A stretch of 64,000 nucleotides of DNA from Haloplanus sp. GDY1 (GTDB taxonomy: Archaea; Halobacteriota; Halobacteria; Halobacteriales; Haloferacaceae), in NCBI RefSeq assembly GCF_023703775.1, contig NZ_CP098514.1, positions 124,001 through 188,000 on the forward strand. Direction: 5' to 3'. Positions 8,566 through 16,528 of the stretch are shown here, piece by piece. A model generated the notes under the pieces. That model was not told the DNA's origin and ran no database searches. It worked only from the letters and a program-made list of their open reading frames with translations. Position 1 is the first letter of the stretch. Every line of letters starts with the position of its first letter. The position numbers were made by a program, and so were the translations under genes.

Positions 8566-8629
8566 CTCCGAGACGACGGGACGGCCGACGCCGATCCCGG
8601 GGACGGACGGGGTGTCGACCGACCGGGCG

Positions 8630-9397
8630 TCAGTCGGCGAGTTCGTCGTAGACCGCGACGGAGAACGTCAGCATGAACGCCGAGGCGACGCTGCCGAGCA
8701 CTGCCGCGAGTAGCCCCACGCCGACGAGCAGGGGCGTCGAGAGCGCCGGCAGGCCGTACGTCGCGGCGGCTTCGGGACTGGCCAGTACCGAGACGCCGGC
8801 GTAGACGCCGCCGGAGAGCGCGCCGATCACCAGCGCGAGAAGCACGTAGCCGACCGTCGCCAGCAGGTTCGCCCGGACCACGCGATAACTCCGCTTGAAC
8901 GAAGCGATGACGGTCGTCCCGTCGACGACGATGGCTTGGCCGTAAAACTGGACGAAGAACGCGACGACGAGATACGTCAGCCCCGCCACGGCGGCGAGTG
9001 CGACGAACGCCATCCTGACGGCGTCGTGGGTTACGAACGCGCCGACGCCGGCCGCGAACCCGATGGCACCGAGGACGCCGTTGACCACGAGCAGGACGAC
9101 GTAGGCGGCCAGCAGCCGGAGGTAGTTGGCCTTCCCTTCGGCGACGAACCGCGACAGCGAACTTCGGGTGGTGAGCGCCTCGTCGGCCATCCCGAGCATG
9201 CCGCCCTGCACGAACGGCATCCCGACGAGCAGGACCGCGGAGGACCCCAACGAGAGGAGTACCGACGCCGTCGGGTACGTCGACTGCAACAGCAGTTGGG
9301 GCAACAGCAGCACGAACACGAGCAGTTGCGGGACCAACAGGCCGGGGGCACGCGCGAGCGCCCCCGGTGTGCGGCGGAGTGCTTGGAGGACTCCCAT
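8630..9397 (-). CDS. Polytopic membrane protein, paralogue of the 6708-7649 product
   Basis: A 255-residue protein with about six membrane helices. It shares the arrangement GQAIVVDGTTVIASFKRSYR then VRANLLATVGYVLL with the 6708-7649 product, and an N-terminal LVPQLLVFVLLLPQLLL-type helix. I chose the ATG at 9395-9397 (MGVLQALRRTPGAL). A TATA-like GTTATAC (9420-9426 on the minus strand) lies 23-29 bases upstream and the palindrome 9441-9455 lies 44 bases upstream. The promoter layout matches that of its paralogue, which indicates co-regulation. Function unknown. Confidence 0.68.
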   Translation of the reverse strand: MGVLQALRRTPGALARAPGLLVPQLLVFVLLLPQLLLQSTYPTASVLLSLGSSAVLLVGMPFVQGGMLGMADEALTTRSSLSRFVAEGKANYLRLLAAYVVLLVVNGVLGAIGFAAGVGAFVTHDAVRMAFVALAAVAGLTYLVVAFFVQFYGQAIVVDGTTVIASFKRSYRVVRANLLATVGYVLLALVIGALSGGVYAGVSVLASPEAAATYGLPALSTPLLVGVGLLAAVLGSVASAFMLTFSVAVYDELAD

Positions 9398-9439
9398 GGA
9401 CGGAAGACGGGCGCCTCGGGGTATAACCCCCGACACACG

Positions 9440-9456
9440 TTTTCCGACTCGGAAAA
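9440..9456. promoter_or_regulatory. Palindromic operator, copy 3
   Basis: TTTCCG-n3-CGGAAA at 9441-9455, extended by T and A to a 17-base match. Its near edge is 44 bases upstream of the membrane-protein start at 9397, exactly as at copy 1, with a TATA-like GTTATAC between. It is the third member of the set. Confidence 0.7.
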
Positions 9457-9540
9457 GACGCCGCAGTCCGTCGATCGAGCACTGAGTGTGACGGTCGCAC
9501 ACCGCCGACGAACTAACCGGTGAGGGATCGGGAGGAAGAT

Positions 9541-9614
9541 GCTCCGACTGGGATTCGAACCCAGGTCATTGCCGTGAGAGGGCAATATGATTGGCCGGAC
9601 TACACTATCGGAGC
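9541..9614 (-). tRNA. tRNA-Glu (anticodon CUC)
   Basis: Read on the minus strand the 74 bases fold as a complete cloverleaf. The acceptor stem is GCUCCGA paired with UCGGAGC. The anticodon arm is UUGCC-CUCUCAC-GGCAA, giving anticodon CUC, and the T arm is CUGGG-UUCGAAU-CCCAG. The CCA end is not encoded and no intron is present. An AT-rich box TTTAAATATC lies about 48 bases upstream (9660-9669). It decodes GAG. Confidence 0.97.
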
Positions 9615-9729
9615 CCGTCGACGCACCGCGCGCCGATCACACCAACAGCGAGGGTGTGACGATATTTAAACTCCACTATATCGGACGGGCGGGGAGTAAA
9701 GGGGCTCGGGAACGAGGGCTTCGACGACC

Positions 9730-10461
9730 ATGAGTCTCGACAACAGCGCGGCCGTCGTGACGGGTGCGAGTTCGGGAATCGGCGAGGCGACCGCCCACGA
9801 GCTAGCGAGCCGGGGGGCAGGGGTCGCCCTGGCCGCGCGGAGCGAGGAGCGACTGGACGCCATCGCCGCGGATCTCGAAGCCGAGTACGGGACGGAGACG
9901 CTCGTCGTTCCGACGGACGTGCGCGACGAGGCGGCGGTCGAGGGGCTGATCGAGTCGGCCGTCGACGCGTTCGGTGGGCTGGACGTTCTCGTCAACAACG
10001 CGGGACTCGGCCGCGGCGGCGAGGTGGCCGACCTCTCGACCGAGGAGTACCGCGCGATGATGGACACGAACGTCGACGGCGTCTTCTTCGCGACGCGGGC
10101 GGCCCTCCCGCATCTGACGGCGTCCGACGGCAACCTGATCTTCGTCGGGAGTTTCGCGGGGCAGTACCCCCGGCCGGGGAACCCGGTGTACGCCGCGACG
10201 AAGTGGTGGCTGCGCGGGTTCGCCCACAGCGTCGAGGGGCAGGTCGGGCCGGACGGCGTCGGCGTCACCGTCGTCAACCCGACGGAGGTGCGGACGGAAT
10301 TCGGCGACGAGGACGGCGACGCCTTCGCCGAGCGGTTCGACCCCGGCGAGGTGAGCGAGCCCGAGGAGATCGCGGACGCCGTCGGCTTCGCCGCCGCACA
10401 AGACCACTCGACGGTCCACGAGATCGACGTCTACCGCCGCGACAAGTTCGAGGGCTGGTAG
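9730..10461 (+). CDS. Short-chain dehydrogenase/reductase
   Basis: A 243-residue NAD(P)-dependent oxidoreductase of the classical SDR type. The cofactor motif TGASSGIG is at residues 11-18, NNAG near 91, and the catalytic Ser (FVGSFAG) and YxxxK (YAATK) follow near 142 and 155. Arg in LAARSEERL after the second strand favours NADP(H). Downstream of the active site, VTVVNPTEVRTEFGDEDG is the usual substrate loop with P-x-x-V-x-T. The substrate cannot be deduced. It is transcribed alone after the tRNA. Confidence 0.88.
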   Translation: MSLDNSAAVVTGASSGIGEATAHELASRGAGVALAARSEERLDAIAADLEAEYGTETLVVPTDVRDEAAVEGLIESAVDAFGGLDVLVNNAGLGRGGEVADLSTEEYRAMMDTNVDGVFFATRAALPHLTASDGNLIFVGSFAGQYPRPGNPVYAATKWWLRGFAHSVEGQVGPDGVGVTVVNPTEVRTEFGDEDGDAFAERFDPGEVSEPEEIADAVGFAAAQDHSTVHEIDVYRRDKFEGW

Positions 10462-10491
10462 TCGGACGGTGGATCGGTACGATAATCCGTC

Positions 10492-10674
10492 TCAGACCGA
10501 CTCGACGCCGGCCGTCGGGGCCGTGTGCTTGACGCGCTGGAGCCGGCGGGTCGCCGCCCCCTTCGTCGGGTAGGCCTCCCCGCTCGTCGCGAGGATCGAC
10601 CCGTCGTCGTCGCGGAGCCGCCAGCGGAACTCGCCGGCGTCGGTTTCGAACACCTGAAACGTCGCTTCGGGCAT
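10492..10674 (-). CDS. DUF1508 (YegP-like) small protein
   Basis: A 60-residue protein, MPEATFQVFETDAGEFRWRL then RDDDGSILATSGEAYPTK, ending in a basic helix (ATRRLQRVKHTAP). The F-x-V-[FY]-x-D-x-x-G-E-[FW]-R-W-R-L and G-x-I-[IL]-A-x-S-G-E-x-Y motifs define DUF1508, the alpha/beta fold also found in haloarchaeal HVO_2922-like proteins. Its function is unknown. I chose the internal ATG at 10674 because upstream residues in the frame are Arg-rich shadow sequence. Confidence 0.85.
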   Translation of the reverse strand: MPEATFQVFETDAGEFRWRLRDDDGSILATSGEAYPTKGAATRRLQRVKHTAPTAGVESV

Positions 10675-10706
10675 GTTCGACCGGACGGGCGCGACGACGA
10701 AACGCC

Positions 10707-10970
10707 TTACGAGAGCTGTCTGGACCACCAGCGGAGCCAGTCCGCGAGGGGGCCACGCATCCCGTCGACGTGGACCCGAACGGTGCCGTCGAGGTGCCAG
10801 CGGGCGAACTCCGAGTCCGAGTCCATCCGCAGGGGGACGTCGACGGTGACGTCCTCGAAGGTACACTCCAGGTCCTCCTCCCTATCGATGGCGGTGTCGA
10901 GCACGTCGTCGACGAGGTGGAGCCACGTCTGCCCGTCGGCCGAGGGCTCCCCGGACGGATCGTTCGACAT
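10707..10970 (-). CDS. Small acidic hypothetical protein
   Basis: An 87-residue protein (MSNDPSGEPSADGQTWLHLV...). An N-terminal helix (WLHLVDDVLDTAIDREE) is followed by alternating strands (LECTFEDVTVDVPLRM, WHLDGTVRVHVDG) and a Trp-rich end (LADWLRWWSRQLS) that could form an amphipathic helix. The layout resembles small haloarchaeal alpha/beta proteins, but no named family is recognised. It lies 32 bases upstream of the DUF1508 gene on the same strand. Confidence 0.6.
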   Translation of the reverse strand: MSNDPSGEPSADGQTWLHLVDDVLDTAIDREEDLECTFEDVTVDVPLRMDSDSEFARWHLDGTVRVHVDGMRGPLADWLRWWSRQLS

Positions 10971-11054
10971 CACGTACTGATGGTCGCGGGGACGGCTTGT
11001 ATCTTCGCCTCCCGGCCCCGAAGCGTTTTCCTCGCCAGCGACGAACGGAGTGGC

Positions 11055-11717
11055 ATGCCGCGCCTCGATCCCGGATCGACGCCGGGGCTTCGGGACCTGT
11101 TCGAGCGTCGTGGACTCAACGCCGCCCTCGGCTGGGGGTTCGTCGGCGTCCTCTCCGTCGCCGTCGGCGTGGCGGTCGCCGGTGGGCGACCGCTCTGGGC
11201 CGGGTTCACGCTCGTCCTCGTCGCCCTCGCCGTCGCGCCGGCGGTCGCCTTCCGTCGCGTCGACGCGATGGTGCCGTGGGAGGTGCTCGCGCTCGCCTCC
11301 GTCCCCGCGCTGGGTCGACTCCTCGTCGTCGGGCAGACGGTCGGCGACGTGACGCTTACGGGGCGGATCACGACGTACGTCGCCGTCGCCGCCGCCGCGC
11401 TCATTCTCGCGGTCGAACTCGACGTGTTCACGCCCGTGCGGATGACCCACTCCTTCGCGGTGGTGTTCGTCGTCATCGCCACCGTCGCCACCGCGGGCCT
11501 GTGGGCCGAGGCCCGGTGGCTCTCGGACGTCCTCCTCGGGACGACCATCCTGCTCGACGGCCGCCCGGAACACGTGATCGAGGAGGCGCTCATGTGGGAC
11601 TTCGTGGCCGCGACGGTCGCCGGCGCCGTCGCGGGCGTGGTCTTCGAGTACTACTTCCGGCGGTTCGCGGACGCCGGTCCCCGGTATCCGACCCAGCGCG
11701 CCGGGGGTGAGGACTGA
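11055..11717 (+). CDS. Polytopic membrane protein, upstream partner of the DUF2238-like gene
   Basis: A 220-residue protein with about six hydrophobic segments, starting MPRLDPGSTPGLRDLFERRG. A conserved-looking acidic loop, LLDGRPEHVIEEALMWDF, is followed by a last helix (AATVAGAVAGVVFEYYFRR). The next gene starts one base after its stop, and the two proteins have similar size and topology, so they probably form one complex or represent tandem related proteins. Function unknown. Confidence 0.65.
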   Translation: MPRLDPGSTPGLRDLFERRGLNAALGWGFVGVLSVAVGVAVAGGRPLWAGFTLVLVALAVAPAVAFRRVDAMVPWEVLALASVPALGRLLVVGQTVGDVTLTGRITTYVAVAAAALILAVELDVFTPVRMTHSFAVVFVVIATVATAGLWAEARWLSDVLLGTTILLDGRPEHVIEEALMWDFVAATVAGAVAGVVFEYYFRRFADAGPRYPTQRAGGED

Positions 11718-11718
11718 G

Positions 11719-12366
11719 ATGCGCCTGCGCGACCACCTCGGCCTGAGTCAGCGCCGGCAACGACAGCTCTCGCGGGCCATGCAGGCGACGCTCGTCGGCC
11801 TCGTCTTCGTCGGCCTCTACGACGGCAACGCGGGCATCGTCGTCAACGCGGCCATCGGCCTGGGCGTGACCCACCTCCCCGCGGTGCTGGAGCGGGACTA
11901 TCACCTCCCGATGGATCCCGCGCTGACGCTCTGGATCACCGCCGCGGTGTTCCTCCACGCGCTCGGCACCGCGGGGTTGCCCGGGTCGACGGTCAACCTC
12001 TACCGGAGCGTTCCGTGGTGGGACCACCTGACGCATACGCTGTCCTCGTCGGTCGTCGCCGCGGCGGGGTACGCCACCGCCCGCGCCGTCGAACTCCACT
12101 CGGACGACGTCTCGCTGCCCGATCGGTTCATGTTCGTGTTCATCCTGCTGTTCGTCCTCGCGTTCGGCGTCTTCTGGGAGGTCATCGAGTTCGGCGTGAC
12201 GGTCGTCGCCGAACTCACGGGCACGCGGAGCGTCCTCGTCCAGTACGGCCTGGAGGACACGATGCTCGACCTCCTGTTCGACACGCTCGGCGGCGTCGTC
12301 GTCGCCGTGTGGGGGACGGCCCACCTGACCGATCTGGCGGGCGCCATCTCGGAGCGGTTCGACTAA
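11719..12366 (+). CDS. DUF2238 (YjdF)-like membrane protein
   Basis: A 215-residue integral membrane protein. The motifs WWDHLTHTLSSSVVAAAGYA, FGVFWEVIEFG and DTMLDLLFDTLGGVV place polar D, H, E and D residues inside helices. This is the pattern of the DUF2238/YjdF family (D-x-x-x-H, E-x-x-E, D-x-x-x-D-x-x-x-N/T-x-x-G). I chose ATG 11719, one base after the preceding stop; an in-frame GTG 12 bases earlier is less likely. It ends in a 4-base tail-to-tail overlap with the convergent regulator gene. Biological role unknown. Confidence 0.75.
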   Translation: MRLRDHLGLSQRRQRQLSRAMQATLVGLVFVGLYDGNAGIVVNAAIGLGVTHLPAVLERDYHLPMDPALTLWITAAVFLHALGTAGLPGSTVNLYRSVPWWDHLTHTLSSSVVAAAGYATARAVELHSDDVSLPDRFMFVFILLFVLAFGVFWEVIEFGVTVVAELTGTRSVLVQYGLEDTMLDLLFDTLGGVVVAVWGTAHLTDLAGAISERFD

Positions 12367-12893
12367 CGGCCGCGCTCGGTGACGGCCTGTGCGACGGAGA
12401 CGGCGGCGAAGGCCGTACAGACGACGACGGCGTAGCCGAGCCCCGACACCGAAGCGAAGGGCCGGACGCCGAGGGCGGCCAAGCCGACCGGGACCGAGAC
12501 GACGGCGGCGACGATGAGGTACCACCGCCACCACCGGAAGTGGTTGCCGTCCGTCACGGCGTCGAGATACGGGAGGCAGTCCTCGGCCCCGTCGGCGAGT
12601 TCGACCTGTCCCGCGCGTCGGTCGTAGTCGACGATGTTCTGGTCGGCGAGTTTGGGCAGGTGCATCTGGTAGAGGGCGGTCTGCACCCGCTTGCGCTGCT
12701 TGTACGTCACCGCGCTCCGCTCGCAGTCGTTCTCGATGGCGGCGATGTACTCGCTCAACTCCCGCAGGTCGACCGGTCCCTCGTGGTCCCGGAGGTAGTG
12801 GATGACCTCCCGGCGGCGCTCGTTTCGCAACATCGAGAACAGCGCGTCCCTGGTGAGTTCGTCGGTGTCGGCCGGAAAGAGTTGCGGTGACAT
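12363..12893 (-). CDS. DUF7344-type winged-helix protein with two membrane helices
   Basis: A 176-residue protein. Residues about 14-100 form a haloarchaeal winged helix: DALFSMLRNERRREVIHYLRDHEGPVDL, RELSEYIAAIEN, then a VTYKQRKRVQTALYQMHLPKLADQNIVDYDRR stretch typical of DUF7344 (the V/Q-x-A-L-x-H/M-x-H-L-P-K-L motif). Two membrane segments follow (about 123-142 and 150-170). It is probably a membrane-tethered transcription regulator with an unknown signal. It is divergent from the 13150 regulator across a 256-base intergenic region and convergent with the DUF2238-like gene (CTAA shared stop). Confidence 0.8.
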   Translation of the reverse strand: MSPQLFPADTDELTRDALFSMLRNERRREVIHYLRDHEGPVDLRELSEYIAAIENDCERSAVTYKQRKRVQTALYQMHLPKLADQNIVDYDRRAGQVELADGAEDCLPYLDAVTDGNHFRWWRWYLIVAAVVSVPVGLAALGVRPFASVSGLGYAVVVCTAFAAVSVAQAVTERGR

Positions 12894-13149
12894 CGATCAC
12901 CCGGCTCGCTCCCCACCGCCACCGATCGCTCCCCGGTCCCCTCGATACATACCCTTACACCCGCGTTCGGGCGCCATAGTGTTATCTCCTGCCTCGCCGT
13001 CGCGGCTCTCTCACGGCGTCCGCTCGACACCGCTCGCCGCTCACTGCGTGCACGATCACCCGGTCGGTGTGCGTCACGTGAGCGATGCGCCGCACGTCAC
13101 GCACGGAGGGAAGGGTTATGCCCGTGGGGCCGGCAGTCGGGAACGATCC

Positions 13150-13929
13150 ATGTCCAGCGACCCCTCGGAGGTCTGGGACCTCGTGGTTCGGCGCGCCGAC
13201 CTGCTCGGGGAACTGCGCGACGGGCCACGGGAGAAGCGGGCGCTGGTGTCGGCGCTGTCGGTCTCGCGGTCGACGGTCGACCGCGCGGTCGCGGAGCTCT
13301 CGACGCTCGGTCTCGTCGCGGAGACGGACGGTCGGATTCGCTCGACCGTCGCCGGCGACCTGATCGCGGCGCTCTACCGCGACGCGGCGGCGAGCGTCGA
13401 CGAACTGCTGTCGCTGGCGCCGTATCTCGAGGGCCTCGACGAACCCATCCGCCCGCCGCCGACGTTCTTCGGCGCGACCGAGGTGGTGACGGCCGACGAC
13501 GACGCCCACGCCCCCGGCGAACGCCTGATCGACGCGTTCCTCGACGCGGATCGGTGCCGACTCGTCCGCGGGTCCATCCGACCGGCCTTCTCCGCCGACG
13601 TCCGCGAGCGGATGGTCGACGGGTCGCTCGCCGTCGACGCGACCCTCTGTCCGGACTCCGTGGCCGTGTTGCGCTCCTATCACGGGGCCGACCTGGAGCA
13701 GGTCCTCGAACTGGAGCGCGTCACCGTCCGGGAGTACGCCGAGCCGCTCCACTCGGGGCTGTATCTGTTCGAAACCGACGGCGACGCCAGCGTGCGGCTG
13801 TCCATCCACGACGAGACGACCGACCGGGTTCGCGCCCTACTCGGCACCGACCGCCCCGAGGCGGTGGGCTGGGCCGAGCGCACGCTCCGTGACGTCCGCG
13901 AGCGGTCGTCGCGGCTCACCGGGCGGTGA
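13150..13929 (+). CDS. Helix-turn-helix regulator with FilR1-type middle domain
   Basis: A 259-residue protein. Residues 5-70 form a winged helix (RALVSALSVSRSTVDRAVAELSTLGLVAETDGRIR). From about 110 it has an alpha/beta ligand domain with GATEVVTADDDAHAPGERLIDAFLDADRCRLVRGSIRP, an L-x-x-S/P-x-x-A-V-L-R-S-Y segment, and HSGLYLFETDGDASVRLSIHD. This order matches haloarchaeal regulators with the methanogenesis-regulator FilR1 middle domain (DUF1724). The ATG at 13150 is chosen as the first start inside the conserved frame. It probably senses a small molecule. Targets unknown. Confidence 0.78.
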   Translation: MSSDPSEVWDLVVRRADLLGELRDGPREKRALVSALSVSRSTVDRAVAELSTLGLVAETDGRIRSTVAGDLIAALYRDAAASVDELLSLAPYLEGLDEPIRPPPTFFGATEVVTADDDAHAPGERLIDAFLDADRCRLVRGSIRPAFSADVRERMVDGSLAVDATLCPDSVAVLRSYHGADLEQVLELERVTVREYAEPLHSGLYLFETDGDASVRLSIHDETTDRVRALLGTDRPEAVGWAERTLRDVRERSSRLTGR

Positions 13930-14083
13930 CCGCGGAGCGCGTGGAACCTCTCGTGCCGACGGCGCCGGGGAGTGCCGCGTCCGGGGCTCCCGGACGCGGG
14001 GCCGGCGACGCCCTCCGGCGGTCGCGCGGCTCGCCGACGCTCCCCGCCGAGGGTTTATTTTTCTGCCCCACTCCGTGTGTACC

Positions 14084-14485
14084 ATGCGCATGGAACTCCG
14101 GGTCTGCAAGCTGTGTCACGAGGGGGAGCACGGCAACGAGCGAAAGACGGCCGTGACGCGGGACATGGTCCGCTGTGCGCGTCGGGTCCGCGAGTACAAG
14201 GACCTCATCGGCCTCGACGAACTCCACATCACGATGGTGTCGGAGGGCGACCCCGGCGGCGCCGAGGCGCTCCCCGTCGTCGTCGCGAGCATCGAGGACG
14301 ACCGGATCAGCCTCTCGGACACGCAGCTCGTGATGGAGGACGACGACGGCAACTTCCTCGTCTACCCGGAGCCGAAGGACATCCTCGAAGTCCTGACCCG
14401 CAACATCGATCAGATGAGCGAGCAGACCCGACAGGACGTGACGGTCGACCTCTCGACGGAGGGGGCGGAACTGCTCTCGGCCTAA
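14084..14485 (+). CDS. Conserved hypothetical protein with N-terminal Cys motif
   Basis: A 133-residue acidic protein starting MRMELRVCKLCHEGEHGNER. C-x2-C-x2-GEH plus a later Cys (MVRCARRV) may bind a metal. The rest alternates strands and helices (DELHITMVSEGD, LPVVVASIEDDRISLSDTQ, YPEPKDILEVLTRNIDQMSEQ) and ends VDLSTEGAELLSA. I do not recognise a named family. A T-rich TATA box (TTTATTTTT, 14054-14062) lies about 27 bases before the ATG, consistent with a leaderless message. Its stop shares CTAA with the convergent broken lipoprotein gene. Confidence 0.65.
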   Translation: MRMELRVCKLCHEGEHGNERKTAVTRDMVRCARRVREYKDLIGLDELHITMVSEGDPGGAEALPVVVASIEDDRISLSDTQLVMEDDDGNFLVYPEPKDILEVLTRNIDQMSEQTRQDVTVDLSTEGAELLSA

Positions 14486-15083
14486 CGCTCCGGGGAGGGG
14501 TACGTCCCCCTGCCGACTTCGGTCGTCCCGTTGGCGGTCACCCAGCCGTCGCGTGGCCCGGTGACGTCGAACGAGACCCGGTCGGCGTAGCCGTTCCCCG
14601 TCCACCCGCCGGCGAACCACTCGTTCGAGCCGACGAGGACGACGCTCCCGGCGACGCTCGCGTTCGCGGGCGCGTCGTACGAGAGATACGCCGGCGCGTC
14701 GTAGGCGAAACAGGTCGTCTCGCCACGGTTCGGGAGCGGACATTCGGTCAGGTCCCGCGTCACCGCTCCCGTCCCGTAGAACGTCGGCGACTCGCCGACC
14801 GGCGTCCGCGTCTCGATGGGGTAGTCGGCCGTCCGGGTGACGCTCACGCTCACCGTCCGCCGGTCGACCTTCTGGTGGTCGGGGTCGGCGGGGTCGTACG
14901 TCGCGGCGCCGCCGACCTGGGGGAGCGGGACGAATCGTCACGTCCTCCAGGGTCCCCGTCGCGTCGACGCCGACGCCGTACTCGTAACTGCTGGCGTAGC
15001 TCTCCGGGGTCGGCCCGAGGAACGCACAGCCGGCGGTGAGCGCGAGCGCGGCGAGCAAGAGGGAGGACGAACCGGCGGGACAT
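14482..15083 (-). pseudogene. Lipoprotein gene interrupted by two frameshifts
   Basis: Three consecutive minus-strand frames together make one sensible protein. Frame 1 begins MSRRFVLP (15083). Frame 2 supplies LAALALTAGCAFLGPTPESYA, a lipobox signal, and TLEDVTI. Frame 3 supplies FVPLPQVGGAATYDPADPDH and continues through TRTADYPIETRTPVGESPTF to the stop at 14482. Removing one C near 15062 (CTCCCTCTT) and one base near 14935 (GACGATTCGTC) would restore one open frame of about 200 residues. It is either a genuine pseudogene or a site of two sequence errors. The product would be an exported lipoprotein, possibly with a Cys pair (TECPLPNRGETTCF). Function unknown. Confidence 0.7.
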
Positions 15084-15158
15084 GACCGACGCCCCGAGAG
15101 TCGACAACGGACGCACGAAATCGTTCACGGGCGGCCGGGGCCGGCGGGACGGCGTCGG

Positions 15159-16151
15159 CTAGTCGTCCGGCGTGCCGCCGTCGGTGGCGGTGGTTCGGCC
15201 GCTCTCGCGTTCCTCCTCGAGGCGGCGCTCCCAGCGCACGCGCAGGAGGTTGCCGTACATCGACAGCACGAGGCCGACGAAGAGGACGAAGATGCCGGCG
15301 TTGATGCCGACGGTGAGCAGGAGGTGTTCGGGCCCGCCGCCGACGGTGAGTTCCCGTGGCACCGGATACCCCTCGTCGAAGATGGAGCCGATCATCACGC
15401 TGACGATGCCGACGACCGTGAGCGCGCCCATGACGTTGCTGACGGTGTTCCACGACGGCGCGAGCGTGAGGTCGGAGATGTCGCCGTCGGCGTGGGTCTC
15501 GGGGATCAGTTCGCGGGGGATGAACGCCTTCGGTTCGACCGGGTAGAAGGCCGGGTGGAAGCCGTGTTCGAAGACGTGGAACATGACCCCCATCAGCATG
15601 ATGACCCCCAGGAGGCCGTGGAAGACGACGAACGCCATCGCGGCGGTCTTCGTGCCGAAGTACTGCATCAGGCCGGTCTTGCTCCAGATGAGCAGGCCGC
15701 TGATCGTCAGGAGGAACAGTTCGATGGCGAAGATGAAGACGACGCCCTTGCCGATGTAGGAGAGCAGGGGGATCGACTCGTGGTCGCCGCCGGCGAACTG
15801 CTTGGCGTTCGGGTGGCGTTCGTCGGCGTTGCCGAGGACGAACTGCACGTCCTGGATGAACGCCCGCACGTCGTCGCCGGTGGGCACGATCGCCCGGAAG
15901 TTGCTCCGGCCGGTGTCGGTCGTGAGCATGAGGATGGCCCAGAAGCCGATGAGCGAGATGAGGCCGAACCCCGCGACCCGGTGCAGGGCCGTGACGCCCT
16001 CTGCGCCCCCCATCAGCGTCAGCAGCCACCAGAGTTCGTCGTTGAAGGTGAGGCTGTAGCCGGTGAAAAAGAGGAGGAACACGTCGAGCGCCAGCAGCGA
16101 GTGGAACGTGGTCGTCACCCGCGTGAACTTGCCGTGATCGAGGTTGGTCAT
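15159..16151 (-). CDS. Formate dehydrogenase cytochrome b (gamma) subunit
   Basis: A 330-residue integral membrane protein with about six helices. Histidines positioned to ligate two b hemes lie at the start of helices: TTTFHSLLALDVFLLF, GVTALHRVAGFGLISLIG, VVFHGLLGVIMLMGVMFHVFEHGFH. This is the layout of FdnI/NarI-like di-heme cytochrome b subunits, which pass electrons from the ferredoxin subunit to quinone. The FEHGFHPAFYPVEPKAFIP loop also resembles formate dehydrogenase gamma subunits. It overlaps the upstream small membrane gene by 4 bases (ATGA) and is the last gene of the four-gene fdh operon. Confidence 0.82.
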   Translation of the reverse strand: MTNLDHGKFTRVTTTFHSLLALDVFLLFFTGYSLTFNDELWWLLTLMGGAEGVTALHRVAGFGLISLIGFWAILMLTTDTGRSNFRAIVPTGDDVRAFIQDVQFVLGNADERHPNAKQFAGGDHESIPLLSYIGKGVVFIFAIELFLLTISGLLIWSKTGLMQYFGTKTAAMAFVVFHGLLGVIMLMGVMFHVFEHGFHPAFYPVEPKAFIPRELIPETHADGDISDLTLAPSWNTVSNVMGALTVVGIVSVMIGSIFDEGYPVPRELTVGGGPEHLLLTVGINAGIFVLFVGLVLSMYGNLLRVRWERRLEEERESGRTTATDGGTPDD

Positions 16152-16528
16152 TCGGTCTCACCTCCGTCGGTCGCGACGGCCTCCCGACGCTCCTCCTCCG
16201 GGTCCTGCATCTGCGCGGCGAGGCGACGGAACGCACCCCAGTGGACGAACACCATCAGGAGGATGAACAGTCCCATGAGCACGTCCGCGGCGTGGATGAA
16301 GGCGATCAGGAAGTCGAGCCAGGGGACCGTGTTCCCGACGACCCAGTCGGTGCCGACGCCGCCGCCGTCGACCGTCGGCGAGATGCGGAACAGCCCCTCG
16401 TAGAAGACGGCCGTTCCGGCGGCCCACCAGACGGACACCAGCGCGAGAGCGATCCCGCCCACGGCGCTGATCGCCACGGCCGTCGGACTGTAACTGCTGG
16501 TCTCGGGAAGGTCACTTTCGTAGCTCAT
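16148..16528 (-). CDS. Small membrane protein of the formate dehydrogenase operon
   Basis: A 126-residue protein with two membrane helices (about 17-45 and 70-98). The first is a long AVAISAVGGIALALVSVWWAAGTAVFYEG, the second contains IAFIHAADVLMGLFILLMVFVHWG. Two His (H79 and H96 region) lie on the second helix. It starts immediately before the ferredoxin gene stop and ends in a 4-base overlap with the cytochrome b gene, so it is translationally coupled and very probably an accessory membrane subunit. I do not know a bacterial equivalent. Confidence 0.72.
   Translation of the reverse strand: MSYESDLPETSSYSPTAVAISAVGGIALALVSVWWAAGTAVFYEGLFRISPTVDGGGVGTDWVVGNTVPWLDFLIAFIHAADVLMGLFILLMVFVHWGAFRRLAAQMQDPEEERREAVATDGGETE

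Noticed and set aside
9441-9455. Terminator hairpin reading of the TTTCCG...CGGAAA palindromes
   Set aside because: The copies lie upstream of starts at fixed distance with TATA boxes between, and have no T-tract downstream of a gene end.
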